NCBI GenBank assembly: GCA_014529385.2
Contig: CM043963.1
Location: 691,501-755,500, forward strand
Length of the DNA stretch: 64,000 bases
Source of the DNA: Adiantum capillus-veneris
Taxonomy: Eukaryota > Streptophyta > Polypodiopsida > Polypodiales > Pteridaceae
Direction of reading: 5' to 3'
Part shown: positions 43,757 to 55,687 of the stretch, one piece after another
Numbering within the stretch: the stretch's first letter is position 1
Layout of the letters: each line of letters begins with the position of its first letter
Made by a program: the position numbers and the translations under genes
The notes under the pieces: generated by a model
Databases searched by the model: none
What the model was told of the DNA's origin: nothing
Seen by the model: the letters and a program-made list of their open reading frames with translations, nothing else

Positions 43757-44590
43757 TTGGAGTTGCAAGAGTGCAAGGCTATCATAGAAGCGCATCTCAC
43801 TCCAATCCAATTTGAGCTGTCAAAAGAAGATTTTGGACACCACAAGAGATCACTAGAGGATAAAAGGAGAGTTTTGCCTAATTCAGATCCATCAACTAGA
43901 GAGACAACCTTTCAAACTTTAAAGAAAAGCCTGCCACAATTAATTGAAGTGAAAAATGTGTGCACAGTATCGGTCCCACCAAACTCGTTAAAGAAAAATC
44001 TTATCATGGTGGCCAACTCATCCTTAGTATTTGGCTTTATGAGCAAGGGGCCATCCTGAGAATAACTCATTAAATTGATATCCAATGCTATGGTCCTCAA
44101 CCATGGAAAAATGGTTCACTATATTCAATACCTAACCAAAGGGTTCTACATTGTTCGGTTCAATATTCTATTGTAACTAACAAAGTCCTTGCAAAAATCC
44201 CACTATACCTTAATCGCTTCCTAGTTTGCATTCCACCATGGAATCCATCCTTTGAATCTCCAAATTCCTTCAAGGATATGTGCCCGGTGTGGGTTGACTT
44301 TTTCAACTCTGATTTGGTTGTGGGATAATCTCAAAGACCTTACAAGTATTCTAGATAATCCTTTGTTTGTACCAATGCATAGAAAGTTGGGGATCATGGA
44401 AAATATGGTGTGCGTATGTAAGCCTTCTCCAAAGAGCATGGTAATTAATGTAGGAGCAAGCTTAAAAGTAATCCCTCTCAGATTTGGTACATTTTTTAGA
44501 GCATTTTTCAAGTGTAATGGGTTCACCCACTTTGCTAGAGGCTGCCATCTGAATGGTGCTAATGAAGCTGTAGATGGTGGGACCTAAAAG
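43757..44590 (+). pseudogene. DUF4283/zinc-knuckle (LINE ORF1-type) remnant, unit 1
   Basis: The plus strand reads SLPQLIEVKNVCTVSVPPNS, LVFGFMSKGPS, then after stops NRFLVCIPPWNPSFESP, MCPVWVDFF, ASPKSMVINVGASLKVIPLR and FFKCNGFTHFARGCHLNGAN. This order (nucleic-acid-binding fold, PVWV segment, zinc knuckle with CNGF and HFARGC) resembles plant DUF4283 proteins, which are mostly the Gag-like ORF1 of LINEs. Decay is strong, so the assignment is tentative. Confidence 0.45.
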
Positions 44591-45465
44591 ATACAAGAAA
44601 CCGCATCCAAAGAACCAACAATTTCCAATGTGGAAGCTAAAGTTGCAAAGCAAGGTGAAGGTGGGAGAGACACTGAAAATGAAGTAATCGAATCTAGTAA
44701 GATGATCACTCATGATGTGGACATCCCTCAGGTTCACTCTACTATTGAGCCAAGTTCACTCTATTGTTGAGTCGGTTCAAATGTTAGCATCAATTGAGCA
44801 AATAAGCCTGTAGTGATAGTCCAGGAGTAGGGCCTAGAAATTTGAAATTTAAAACCCAAATGAAAAACCAATAATCCATTGACGGTTTGCAAAACCGAGT
44901 GCATGACGTAATTGATGACGGCTTGGGGCCTCTGTCAAAATCAAGCAAGATGAGGTTGGCCAAGGAAAGCATTCTCTCCTAGTGAATGTAGGAAATGGAT
45001 TTGAATGCTCTGTGATGGTGAAGCTGCGTCAGCGTGGTAGGTGAAAGATGATGTGGTAGGTGGTTGCAGATGATGAAGAGTGCTTGTAGCAAAAGGGTGT
45101 ATCATTGTCTTGGCATGGGTTGGGGCTAGAGCGTCACAAATCTTTTTTGTGTAGATAAATCTCAAGCCACGGATAGCTAGCTTGCTTTCAATGATGGTGC
45201 CTACAATCTTCACTTGATACGAGGCTAGGGGCAAGCATTTAGTGCAGATAGGTTTGTGGTGATTGCACTTGAAAATTTTGGGTGTTGAAGACCAGTGCGA
45301 GGTGAGGCTTCGGCTTGGTTGGAAAGGCACCAATTGTGGTGATATGTGGCCAACAAATGCAGAGGAACCTCAAAGCTATTGAAAATTGTGATGATGAAAA
45401 AGGCCAAGTTGACTTCTATGTTTAAATGTGGTTTCCAACACTAAGGCCAGTGCGTGCGCGCACGC

Positions 45466-45510
45466 ACACATACCCACATGTGCTTCCCACCACTCAGGCA
45501 CACACACACA

Positions 45511-45544
<34 letters not shown>
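45466..45544. repeat. CA microsatellite, array unit 2
   Basis: Interrupted CA runs, CACACACACACACATACACA and onward to 45544, just left of ATTGTTGCAAAG. The equivalents are at about 41999-42076, 48863-48920 and 52278-52297 in the other units, and differ in length. Confidence 0.9.
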
Positions 45545-45734
45545 ATTGTTGCAAAGTTGTTGTATGCAGAAATTACACGAGCTAAAGATACAATAATCAT
45601 GCAAAATTGACCGAGTGATTGATTTCACTAATGGAGCTCAATTAGAACAAGGAGATGCTCAATAAAAGGATATCTACAACAGAAGATAGTACTAATAATT
45701 ATGTTGAGCCTCACAATAACGCTTGGATACCACT

Positions 45735-46107
45735 TGTACGGCTCAAATCAAGGCAAATAATGATTAGTTGCATTCATGATTTAAACATTAAGCTAACCTG
45801 CAAATTTAAAATGAAGTAAGCAATCAAAATTCAAAATACTACAAAATAGGTAGATTGATAGGATAGGATTTATTAGTTTGTATAATGATTTGTGTGCTTA
45901 TATAGCACTATTAGAGTGTAGCTTAACCCACGTGTTGAGCCACATGTCCTAATACATGGCACACTTAGGTGAGAGGTAGTGGCATGTAGGTGGCACATAG
46001 GCAGTCATGCAAAGTGTAGGGTTGCTTCCCTCTAGATTGTGTGAGAGTAGCACCATAAGTGGTTGCTCACATATGCATAGGATGGAAGTAGGTTTAAAAC
46101 CTTAAAA
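45735..46107 (-). repeat. LTR-like block, array unit 2
   Basis: Counterpart of 42265-42649 with the same TATA-like GCTTATATAGCA (plus) and the PBS-like flank GGATACCACT on its left. Its right end is mutated (ACCTTAAA instead of CCCTAACA). Confidence 0.65.
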
Positions 46108-46309
46108 AAAGGATCAAATGGTTGGGAGTTTATTGGACATCAATGAAAATGAACATCTAAGTATGCTAAAATATGTGAGCAATGTTATGAGGTAACACCA
46201 ATATCATATGACCACTATTCAACATTGCGGTTGTACCTCAATGGGGGCAATGCTTAGTGGAATATATCATAACACCAACCTTTTTTGAGACATGGATTAA
46301 ACAAACACA

Positions 46310-46830
46310 GAGAGAAATTTTAATTGAGGCTTAAGTTTATACTATAATTGAAATCCAACTATATAAACAATGAGGTCGAGACCAAAAACTTTATATATGT
46401 GCTAGTGAGGACATATATATTCCTATCTTAGAGTAAGTCCATGAAAAATTAGCGAGAATGCATTTTTTAGCTAACACCACCTTGAGGTTGATGATGATGC
46501 TTAGGATATGGTGGCCTACTCTAGTTTTTGATGCCAAAGAATATTGTAAATGATGTGATGCTTGTTGAATATCAAAGATGTGATAGAAGCAAGATGAATT
46601 ACCATTAAGATGAATGATAGGAGTCACAATTTTTTCCAAATGCGGCATAACTTTTGTTGAGCTATTTAACCACAATCTTGTAAGAGACAAATAGAATATA
46701 TCATTGTGGCTACCGACTATGTGACAAAATGGAATGAAGTGGAAGTCTAGTTCTGAATCTATGTTACTTTTAATCAACTTGCCAGCCTACCCCCTCACTA
46801 ATTTCGGACCTAGGGATCATCAACAAGGTG
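46310..46830 (+). pseudogene. Gypsy integrase remnant, array unit 2
   Basis: Same segment as in unit 1, with RIWWPTLVFDAKEY readable on the plus strand near 46500-46550 and TGTGATGCTTGT (CDAC) just after it. Frames are broken. Confidence 0.5.
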
Positions 46831-47199
46831 TTGCCACACTATCTACACACACCTAGATCCACTCACACACTTAGCCTTCAAGTTTTTGTTGGATCTTGGT
46901 AGCTAATTTGAGTGATTATTCATGGTAGGGTTGCCCTTTGTGTGCACCTAATAGTTGAGAAAAGTATCGTGAAAATTGTAAGAGGTCCCTAAATTGCACT
47001 TATTTAGTTCCCCCGAGTGTCCTTGTTCATTTTTTGCCAACCTTCTTTCTGGGTTAGAGCCATGTGACCCCGGAGTGCATTTTGAGAAAATGGAAAAATC
47101 CCCCAAGCCCTCGTACACCGAGGTCCTGTTGGGATCCATGGGATAGAATAATAAATCACTATCTGTCCACGGAGAAAAAATCTAGATGGTAATCTGCAA

Positions 47200-47990
47200 G
47201 CATAGATAGGCTTGGAGTTGCAAGAGTGCAAGGCTATCTTAATTTGAGCTGTCAAAAGAAGCTTTTGGACACCACAAGAGATCACTTGAGGATACCAGCA
47301 GAGTTGTGCCTTATTCAGATCCATCAAGTAGAGAGACAACCTTTCAAACATTAAAGAAAAGCCTGCCACAATTGGTTGAAGTGAAAAATGTGTGCACAGT
47401 ATAAGTCCCACCAATCTGGTTTTAAAAATATCTTATCATGGTGGCCAACTCATCCTTAGTGTTTGGCTTTATGAGCAAGGTGCCATCCTGAGAATAACTC
47501 ATTAAATGGATATCCAACCCTATGGTCCTCAACCATGGCAAAATGGTTGACTACAATATTCTATTGTAATTAACAAAGTCTTTGCAAAAATCCCATTGTA
47601 CCTTAATCGCTTCCTAGTTTGCATTCCACCATAGAGTCCATCCTTTGAATCTCCAAATTCCTTCAAGGATATGTGCCCGGTGTGGGTTGAATTCTTCAAC
47701 TTGCTGATTTGTTTGTGGGATAATCTCAAAGACCTTACAAGTATTCTGGATAATTCTCTGTTTGTACCAATGCATCAAAAGTTGGGGATCACGGAAAATA
47801 AGGTGTGCAGATGTAAGCCTTCTCCAAAGAGCATGGTAATTAATGTAGGAGAAAGCTTAGAAGTGATCCCTCTCAGATTTGGTACATATTTTAGAGCATG
47901 TCTCAAGTATAATGTGTTCGGCCACTTTGCTAGAGGCTGCCATCTGAATGGTGCTAATGAAGTTGTAGATGGTGGGACCTAAAAGATACA
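47200..47990 (+). pseudogene. DUF4283/zinc-knuckle remnant, array unit 2
   Basis: The plus frame near 47671-47982 reads MCPVWVEFFNLLICLWDNLK, VCRCKPSPKSMVINVGESLE and HFARGCHLNGANEVVDGGT, the best-preserved copy of this region. Earlier parts match unit 1. Confidence 0.5.
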
Positions 47991-49110
47991 AGAAATCGCA
48001 TCCAAATAACCAACAATTTCCAACATGGAAGCTGAAGTTGCAAAGCAAGGTGAAGATGGGAGAGACACTGAAAATGAAGTAATCGAATCTGGTAAGATGA
48101 TCACTCATGATGTGGACATCCCTCAGGTTCACTCTACTATTGAGCCGAGTTCACTCTATTGTTGAGCCGGTACAAATGTTAGCATCAATTGAGCGAATAA
48201 GCCCATAGTGATAGTGCGAGAGCAGGGCCTAGAAATTTGAAATTAAAAACCCAAATGAAAAACCAATAATCCATTGACGATTTGCAAATCCGAGTGCATG
48301 ACGTAATTGATGACGGATTGGGGCCTCTGTCAAAATCAAGCAAGATGAGGGTGGCCAAGGAAAGCATACTCTAGTGGCGAAGGTAGGAAATGGATTTGAC
48401 TACTCTGTGATGATGAAGCCGCGTCAGGGGAAGGTGATAGATGATGTGGTAGTAGGTGGTTGCAAATAATGAAGAGTGATTGTAGCAAAAGGGTGTATCA
48501 TTGTCTTGGTATGGGTTGGGGCTGGAGCATAACAAATCTTTTTGGTGCAGATAAATCTCAAGCCACGGATAGCTAGCTTGCTTTCCATGATGGTGCCTAC
48601 AGTCTGTAGTTGATACAAGGCTAGGGGCAAGCATTTAGTGCATATAGGTATGTGGTGATTGCACTTGGAACTTTTGGGTGTTGAAGACCAGTGCGAGGTG
48701 AGGCTTCGGCTTGGTTAGAAAGGCACCGATTGTGGTGATATGTGCCCAGGAAATGCAGAGGAACCTCAAAGACATTGGCAATTGTGATGATGAAAAGGGC
48801 CAAGTTGACTTCTATGTTTAAATGTGGTTCCCGCCACTAAGACCAGTGGGTGCGCGCATGTGCACACACACACTTGTGCTTCCCACCACTGAGGCACACA
48901 CACACACACACACACACACAATTGGTTCAAAGCTATTGTATGCAGAGATTACAAGAGCTAAAGATACAATAATTATGCAAAATTGACCGATTGATTCATT
49001 GCACTAATGGAGCTCAATTAAAACAAGGAGATGCTCAATAAAAGGATATCTAGAATAGAAGCTAGTACTAATAATTATGTTGAGCCTCACAATAATGCTT
49101 GGATACCACT

Positions 49111-49465
49111 TGTAACGCTCAAATCAAGGCAGATAATGATTAGTTAACGTGCCACTTTAAAATGACGTAAGCAATAAAAATTTAAAAAAACATATTTAGA
49201 TTGATACGATAGGATTCATTAGTTTGTACAATGATTTGTGTGCTTATATAGCACTATGAGGGTGTAGCGTTAAGCCACATGTTGAGCCACATGTCCTAAT
49301 ACATGGCATAGGAGGTGGCACACATAGGTGAGAGGTAATGGGATGTAGGTGGCACATAGGCAGTCATGCAAAGTGTAGGGCTGCTTCCTTCTAGATTGTG
49401 TGAGAGTAGCACCATAAGGGGTTGTTCACATATTCATAGGATGGAAGTAGGTTTAAACCCTAACA
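49111..49465 (-). repeat. LTR-like block, array unit 3
   Basis: 355 bp, shorter than unit 1 by a small internal deletion. It keeps TGTAA...CCCTAACA ends (plus), TATA and PBS-like flank. Confidence 0.65.
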
Positions 49466-49669
49466 AAAAGGATCAAATTCTTAGGAGTTTATTGGACATA
49501 AATGAAAATGGATATCCAAGTATGCTAAAAGATGTGAGCAATGTTGTGAGGATACACCAATATCATATGACCACTATTCAACATTGTGGTTGTACCTCAA
49601 TGGGGGCAATGCTTAGTGGAATATCTCATAACAACAATCTTTTCTTAGACATGGGAGTAAACAAAGGCA

Positions 49670-50190
49670 GAGAGAAATCACAATTGAGGCTTAATATTAT
49701 ACTTTAATTGAAACCCAACTATATAAACAATGAGGTGAAGACCAAAAACTTTATATATGTACTAGTGAGGATAGAAATATTCCAATCTTAGAGTAAGTGC
49801 ATGCAAAATTAGCGAGAATGCATTTTTCAGCTAACACCACCTTGAGGTCGATGACAATGGTTAGGATATGGTGGCATACTCTAGTTTTTGATGCCAAAGA
49901 ATATGGTACATGATGTGATGCTTGTCGAATATCAAAGATGTGATAGAAGCAAGATGAATTGCCATTAAGATGAATGATAGGAGCCACAATTTTTGCCAAG
50001 TGCGGCATAAATTTTGTTGAGCTATTCAACCACAATCTTATAAAAGCCAAACACAATATATCATTGTGGCTACCGACTAATTGACAAAATGGAATGAAGT
50101 AGAAGTCTAGTTTTGAATCTAACTTACTTTTAATCAACTTGCCAACCTAACCCCTCACTAATTTGGGACCTAGGGATCATCAACAATGTG
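49670..50190 (+). pseudogene. Gypsy integrase remnant, array unit 3
   Basis: The integrase zinc-binding and core start recur, with TATATCATTGTGGCTACCGA (YIIVATD in frame) near 50060. Broken by stops. Confidence 0.5.
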
Positions 50191-50569
50191 GTGCCACACT
50201 ATCAACTCACACCTAGATCCACTCACACACTTAACCTTCAAGTTTTTGTTGGACCTTGGTAGATAATTTGTGTAATTATTTTGTCATAGGGTTGCCCTTT
50301 GTAAGCACCTGATAGTTGAGAAAATTATCGTGAAAATTGTAAGAGGTCCCTACACTGCACTTGTTTAGTTCCCCCAAGTGTCCATGTTCATTTTTTGCCA
50401 ACTTTCTTTCTAGGTTAGAGCCATGTGACCCCGGAGTGCATTTTAAGAAAATGGAAAAACCCCCAAGCCCTCATACACCGAGGCCGTGTTGGGATCCATG
50501 GGATAGGATAATAAATTCCCATGTGACGAAGGAGAAAAAATCTAGATGGTAATCTGCAAGAAAAGATAG

Positions 50570-51410
50570 GCTTGGAGTTGCGAGAGTGCAAGGCTATCTT
50601 AGAAGCGTATTTCACTCCAATCCAATTTGAGCTATCAAAAGAAGCTTTTGGACGCCACAAGAGATCACTTGAGGATGTAAGGAGAGTAATTCCTGATTCA
50701 GATCCATCAATTAGAGAGACAACCTTCCAAGCTTTAAAGAAAAGCCTGCGATAGTTGGTTGAAGTGAAAAATGTGTGCACAGTATCGGTCCCACCAAACT
50801 GGTTAAAATAACATCTTATCATGGTGGCCAACTCATCTTTAGTGTTTGGCTTTATGAGCAAGGTGCCATCCCGAGAATAATGCATTAGATGGATATCCAA
50901 CCCTATGGTCCTCAACCATGGAAAAATGGTTGACTATATGCAATACCTAACCAAAGGGTTCTACAATGTTCGGTTCAATATTCTATTGTAACTAGCAAAG
51001 TCCTTCCAAAAATCCCATTGTACCTTAATCGCTTCCTAGTTTGCATTCCACCATGGAATCCATCCTTTGAATCTCCAAATTCCTTCAAGGATATGTGCCC
51101 GGTGTTGGTTGACTTTTTCAACTTGCTGATTTGGTTGTGTGATAATCTCAAAGATCTTACAAGTATTTTGGATAATCCTATATTTGTACCAATGCATAAA
51201 AAGTTGGGGATCATGGAAAATAAGGTGTGCATATGTAAGCCTCCTCCAAAGAGCATGGTAATTAATGTAGGAGCAAGCTGAAAAGTGATCCCTCTCAGAT
51301 TTGGTACATTTTTAGAGCATGTCTCAAGTGTAATGGGTTCGACCACTTTGGTAGAGGCTACCATCTGAATGGTGCTAATGAAGCTGTAGATGGTGGGACC
51401 TAAAAGATAC
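50570..51410 (+). pseudogene. DUF4283/zinc-knuckle remnant, array unit 3
   Basis: The plus strand reads ELSKEAFGRHKRSLEDVRRV, TTFQALKKSL, then MYLNRFLVCIPPWNPSFESP and NLLIWLCDNLKDLTSILDN. Same succession as units 1 and 2. Confidence 0.45.
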
Positions 51411-52487
51411 AAGAAATCGCATCCAAAGAACCATTAATTTCCAACATGGAAGTTGAAGTTGCAAAGCAAGGTGAAGGTGGGAGAGACATTGAAAATGAAG
51501 TAATGGAATCTTGTCAGATGATCACTCATGATGTGGACATCCCTCAGGTTCACTCTACTATTGAGCCGAGTTCACTCTATTGTTGAGCCGGTTCAAACGT
51601 TAGCATCAATTGAGAGAATAAGCCCGTAGTGATAGTGCGGGAGGAAGGCCTAGAAATTTGAAATTAAAAACCCAAATGAAAAACCAATAATCCATTAACG
51701 ATTTGCAAAGCCGAGTGCATGACGTAATTGATGACGGCTTGGGGCCTCTGTCAAAATCAAGCAAGATGAGGTTGGCGAAGGAAAGCATTCTCTACTGGCG
51801 AAGGTAGGAAATGGATTTGATTGCTCTGTGATGGTGAAGCCGCGTCAGGGGCAGGTGATAGATGAGGTGGTAGGTGGTTGCAGATGATGAAGAGTGCTTG
51901 TAGCAAAAGGGTGTATCATTGTCTTGGCATGGGTTGGGGCTAGAGTGCAACAAATATTGTTGGTGCAGATAAATCTCAAGCCGCGGATAGTTAGATTCCT
52001 TTCAATGATGGTGCCTACAGTCAGCAATTGATACAAGGCTAGGGGCGAGCAGTTAGTGCAGATAGGTTTGTGTGATTGCACTTGGAACTTTTGGGTGTTG
52101 AAGACTAGCACGAGGTGAGGCTTCAGCTTGGTTGGGAAAGGCATCGATTGTGGTGATATGTGGCCAGCAAATGCAAAGGAACCTCAAAGATATTAACAAT
52201 TGTGATGACAAAAAAGGCAAAGTTGACTTCTATGCTTAAATGTGGTTCCCACCACTAAGTCCAGCGCGTGCTTGTACACACACACACACACACACAATTG
52301 TTTTAGAGCTATTGTTATACAGAGATTACACGAGCTAAAGATACAATAATCATGCAAAATTGACCGAGTGATTCATTGCACTAATGGAGCTCAATTAGAA
52401 CAAGGAGATGCTCAATAAAAGGATATCTACAATAGAAGATAGTACTAATAATTATGTTGAGCCTCACAATAACACTTGGATACCACT

Positions 52488-52790
52488 TGTAAGGCTCAAA
52501 TCAAGGCAGATAATGATTAGTTGCATTCATGATTTAAACATTACGCTAATGTGCCAATTTAAAATGATGTATCACAATTCAAAATAATACAAAATAGGTA
52601 GATTGATAAGAGAGGATGCATTAGTTTGTACAATGAATTTTGTGCTTATATACCACTATGACAATGTAGACTTAAGCCACTTGTTGAGCCACATGTCCTA
52701 ATACATGGAATAGGAGGTGGCACACTTAGGTCAGAGGTAGTGGAATGTAGGTGGCACGGAGGCAGTCATGCAAAGTGTACGGCTGCTTCC
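52488..52790 (-). repeat. LTR-like block, array unit 4 (split)
   Basis: Left part of the fourth LTR-like block. It ends at CTTCC (52786-52790), where gypsy-3 enters, and its continuation is 62719-62800. Confidence 0.7.
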
Positions 52791-54311
52791 TGATGCATGG
52801 TTTTTAGGACCCCTTCTGAAGATGCAATAAAGGCACAGTCAGTTGTTGGGGAGATGAGGATACTCTAGTCCAAGGGATCTCAAAAGAGAAGAAAAATCTA
52901 CTTCACAAGCACCAAAGAGTAAAAAGTGCCATGGACAGAAGATACGTGGGAACGAGCTCTTATGCATGCCTACAACCTATATCTTACAGAATAGCCCATT
53001 CTAGGTGTGAATTTCTAATGAAATTTACACGAGGATGTTCGTGTGGACTCACAGCACAGCATACTCCGTTTTCACTTTTTTACCAACGGTAAATATTTTT
53101 TACCACAGTAAATATTTTTTACCTACAGTAAATATTTTTCACCTACATGGTAAATACAAATCACTTTTTACCTACAGTAACTTTTTTACCCATGGTAAAT
53201 ATTTCTTACTGCACCATAAGTATTTGGTAGGTAACAATTCACTGTTACTAGAAGCAGTGATTAGGCATCAACAATGCAGTTACAGGAGGAGAAAAGGGGA
53301 AAATCTTATGGTAAAGGTGAGTCAACAGGGATAAAGACTTTTGAGTTGAAAAGAGACATGCTGATTTTTTCAAAGAACACATGTCAAAAGAAGCCATGGT
53401 TGAGGATTTTTTGAGAATTTGATATTCAAGAGGACCCAGCTGCCACCCCCCCCCCCCCCCGCAGGTCCCCCCCTGACATGTGCAGAACCTCTAGTTTCAA
53501 CAGCCACCTTACCTGCTCTTAAATGCTGGTCAAGGCCTTATCCCCATGTGTCACAATCAGAAAAATCAGCATTTACCCTCCGATCTCACATCACTCTAGA
53601 GAATATCTTGATGGTGACATATCAGGTGACCTCAATCTGTTGACCACCCTAAGCAAAAAGTAACCCCAATCAGTGGATTTAAGCATGTTTATCCCTAATC
53701 TTAAACCCTCTCAGAAACCTATATAAGGAGGCCTTCTCTCACTCAAAACCAACACTTCACCCACTTCACCAAGCAACGAAGCTATGACGACATTGCTCAC
53801 AACGAGGAGCTATGGATGGAGCTCTACTCTCTCTCCCTCTAGTATGCTACATTACTAGCCCTAAAACTTAAATAAGGAGTCTTCTCTCATGCTCCATGGC
53901 CACCATCCTGGCCATCATTCTCTAAGGTATTGATGTGTTGCTAGTAGGATCATACCTACTTGCTGGGTTGATTGTTTTTGACAAGGGATTATGCCATCCT
54001 TGGCTTGCTTCTCTATATCCTTGTTATGTATGATCAGATGCCGTTGTATTGTTAAGCTGATGTCTTGTGTATATATATGCTACATAAGGTCCCTAAGCTT
54101 CGTTTCTATGTGTTTTGCCATATGTTTTGATGCCATCATAATGCCAGAAGTCTCACTTGCCTATGTGCACTATGTGTGAGGTCCCTAAACCTCTTAATTT
54201 AGGGTGGTGCCCCCTTTGTTTTGTTCTTTGCTTGTTTGCATGAGGCGTGGTTTGTGGAGTGTGCACGAGTACAGAGGCCACCCGATTGCACTGCTCTTTT
54301 TCCCGCGATCA
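52791..54311 (+). repeat. Gypsy-3 5' LTR
   Basis: 1521 bp, TGATGCATGG to CCCGCGATCA. It contains a minisatellite (53073-53240), a C homopolymer (about 53446-53460), a possible TATA box in CCTATATAAGGAGG (about 53719-53732) and CT-rich DNA after it. Confidence 0.93.
53073..53240 (+). repeat. Minisatellite inside the gypsy-3 LTR
   Basis: About seven degenerate repeats of TTTTTACCTACAGTAAATA, including inverted TACC/GGTA pairs. It recurs at about 61466-61636 in the 3' LTR. Confidence 0.85.
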
Positions 54312-54767
54312 TTTTGGTGCCCCCACGGAGGAGGGCTACACAGACCTTCAGTCCACAAGCAATGAAGATGTGCAATCTACAACATGGACGAATGGCGTGA
54401 GGAGTTTGCAAATTGGAGAACAGAAGAGGAGGAGGCTTTAGAGGCCTTAAAAGCTTTCATCGAGGTCTTGTTACCAGGTTTCAGTGTCATTGAAATTCAA
54501 GAAGTAAGTTCTTCTCCATGCCTTGTTCGTGATCGTCGCCAACGAAGGAGAGTGAGAAGAAGAGCTTGATATACCTCTCCTCTCAACCTATGAGTGCTCC
54601 AGAAACCTCCAACGCACACGAGCTTGAAATATTCTACATCAACATACACGAAGGTACTCTGACACACATTAAGGGAAGAGAAAGCATCACCAGACCTCTC
54701 TTTCCTGAGGAGCCGACTAAGAGGAGGAAGATCACCTCTACACCTAAGTGGCCCAAGGCCGCAGCGC
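54312..54767 (+). other. Gypsy-3 leader with short open frames
   Basis: After the LTR comes TTTTGGTGCCCCCACGG, presumably the primer-binding region, though I cannot name the tRNA. Two short frames follow: one starting MDEWREEFANWRTEEEEALE (54384-54569, acidic then Arg-rich) and one at about 54566-54781 with RPLFPEEPTKRRKIT. They may be exons or remnants of the leader protein. Confidence 0.5.
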
Positions 54768-55352
54768 GTGCTCAAGTGTAAGGTAACATTTGGCTTAATC
54801 TCATTAATAAGGGATTACATGACCACTACAGGCAAGAAAAAGGCTAGTGAGCAACCAACTTCAACCTCCAACTTGCAACCACGACTCTCACCCCTAAATC
54901 CTCCTGAAGCAAAGAGGCGAAGGCTTGCCTACAAGATTGCCGCCCGTCTGCGAGTGCTCCCAGTGCACTTTGTGAATCCAGACACCACCAATCCCAATCC
55001 AACCTCCTGTCCACGTGAAGATCACTTTGGATATTGTCCAAAGTGCTTTGGAGACCGGGTGAAAAGCCTCCCTGCCCTACCTTTGCTGCTAATTTTCAAG
55101 AAGTTATCTCAATCTAAGGAAACTATCTTAGTTGATGATGTGCTGCACATTAATGGTGTCACTTTCATTCGTCATGCTGATTATGGTAATAGCATCCAAT
55201 TGTTGCTTGCTAAAAGGCTCAGCATTGTACAAAGTGTTGCCATCACGCCTTACGTCTTCACAAATGCATCAGGAAGAGTCGAAGTGATCCGAGGTGCTGA
55301 CCTTCTGTGGCTGATCAGGCTCATTGGTCCCAAGGTGGTGCAACTAAGCTAG
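54768..55352 (+). CDS. Gypsy-3 extra open frame upstream of gag, function unknown
   Basis: An open frame of about 194 codons between the leader and gag. I do not recognise it. It has a Lys/Pro-rich N-terminal part (EAKRRRLAYKIAARLRV), a CPKCF pair of cysteines, then a compact region with KETILVDDVLHINGVTFIRH and RVEVIRGADLLWLIRLIGPK. Frames upstream of gag are known in some Tat/Ogre elements, but I cannot show homology. A possible intron (GTAAGG near 54780, ACTACAG near 54830) could join it to the preceding short frame. The start is uncertain: MTTTGKKKASEQ at about 54819 is an alternative. Confidence 0.5.
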   Translation: MLKCKVTFGLISLIRDYMTTTGKKKASEQPTSTSNLQPRLSPLNPPEAKRRRLAYKIAARLRVLPVHFVNPDTTNPNPTSCPREDHFGYCPKCFGDRVKSLPALPLLLIFKKLSQSKETILVDDVLHINGVTFIRHADYGNSIQLLLAKRLSIVQSVAITPYVFTNASGRVEVIRGADLLWLIRLIGPKVVQLS

Positions 55353-55687
55353 GCTCTTGTGTGTAAGTATGGATGCCAATAATGAGAATGATGATCCCCG
55401 CATGTTTCCTTTCCATTTTGTGCATCATATCCGTGTGAATATTTGTATTGATAGAAAAATCTTTTATCAGCAAAGAATAGCCCTGTTGTTTGGAGCCGAG
55501 AGACTTGGGGAAATCTTGCACTCTCCTCATCCTGTCATTCTACCCTTACTAGACTATTACCATTCCTTTGATGTGTCGATCTTCATCCTATTTTGAGCTA
55601 AGTTGTGCTAAAGCTCCAAATTGTAATTACCATACTCTATTTTAAAATAAATTGGAGCTGTTTGTGTAATTGTTTACTCTCTCACTT

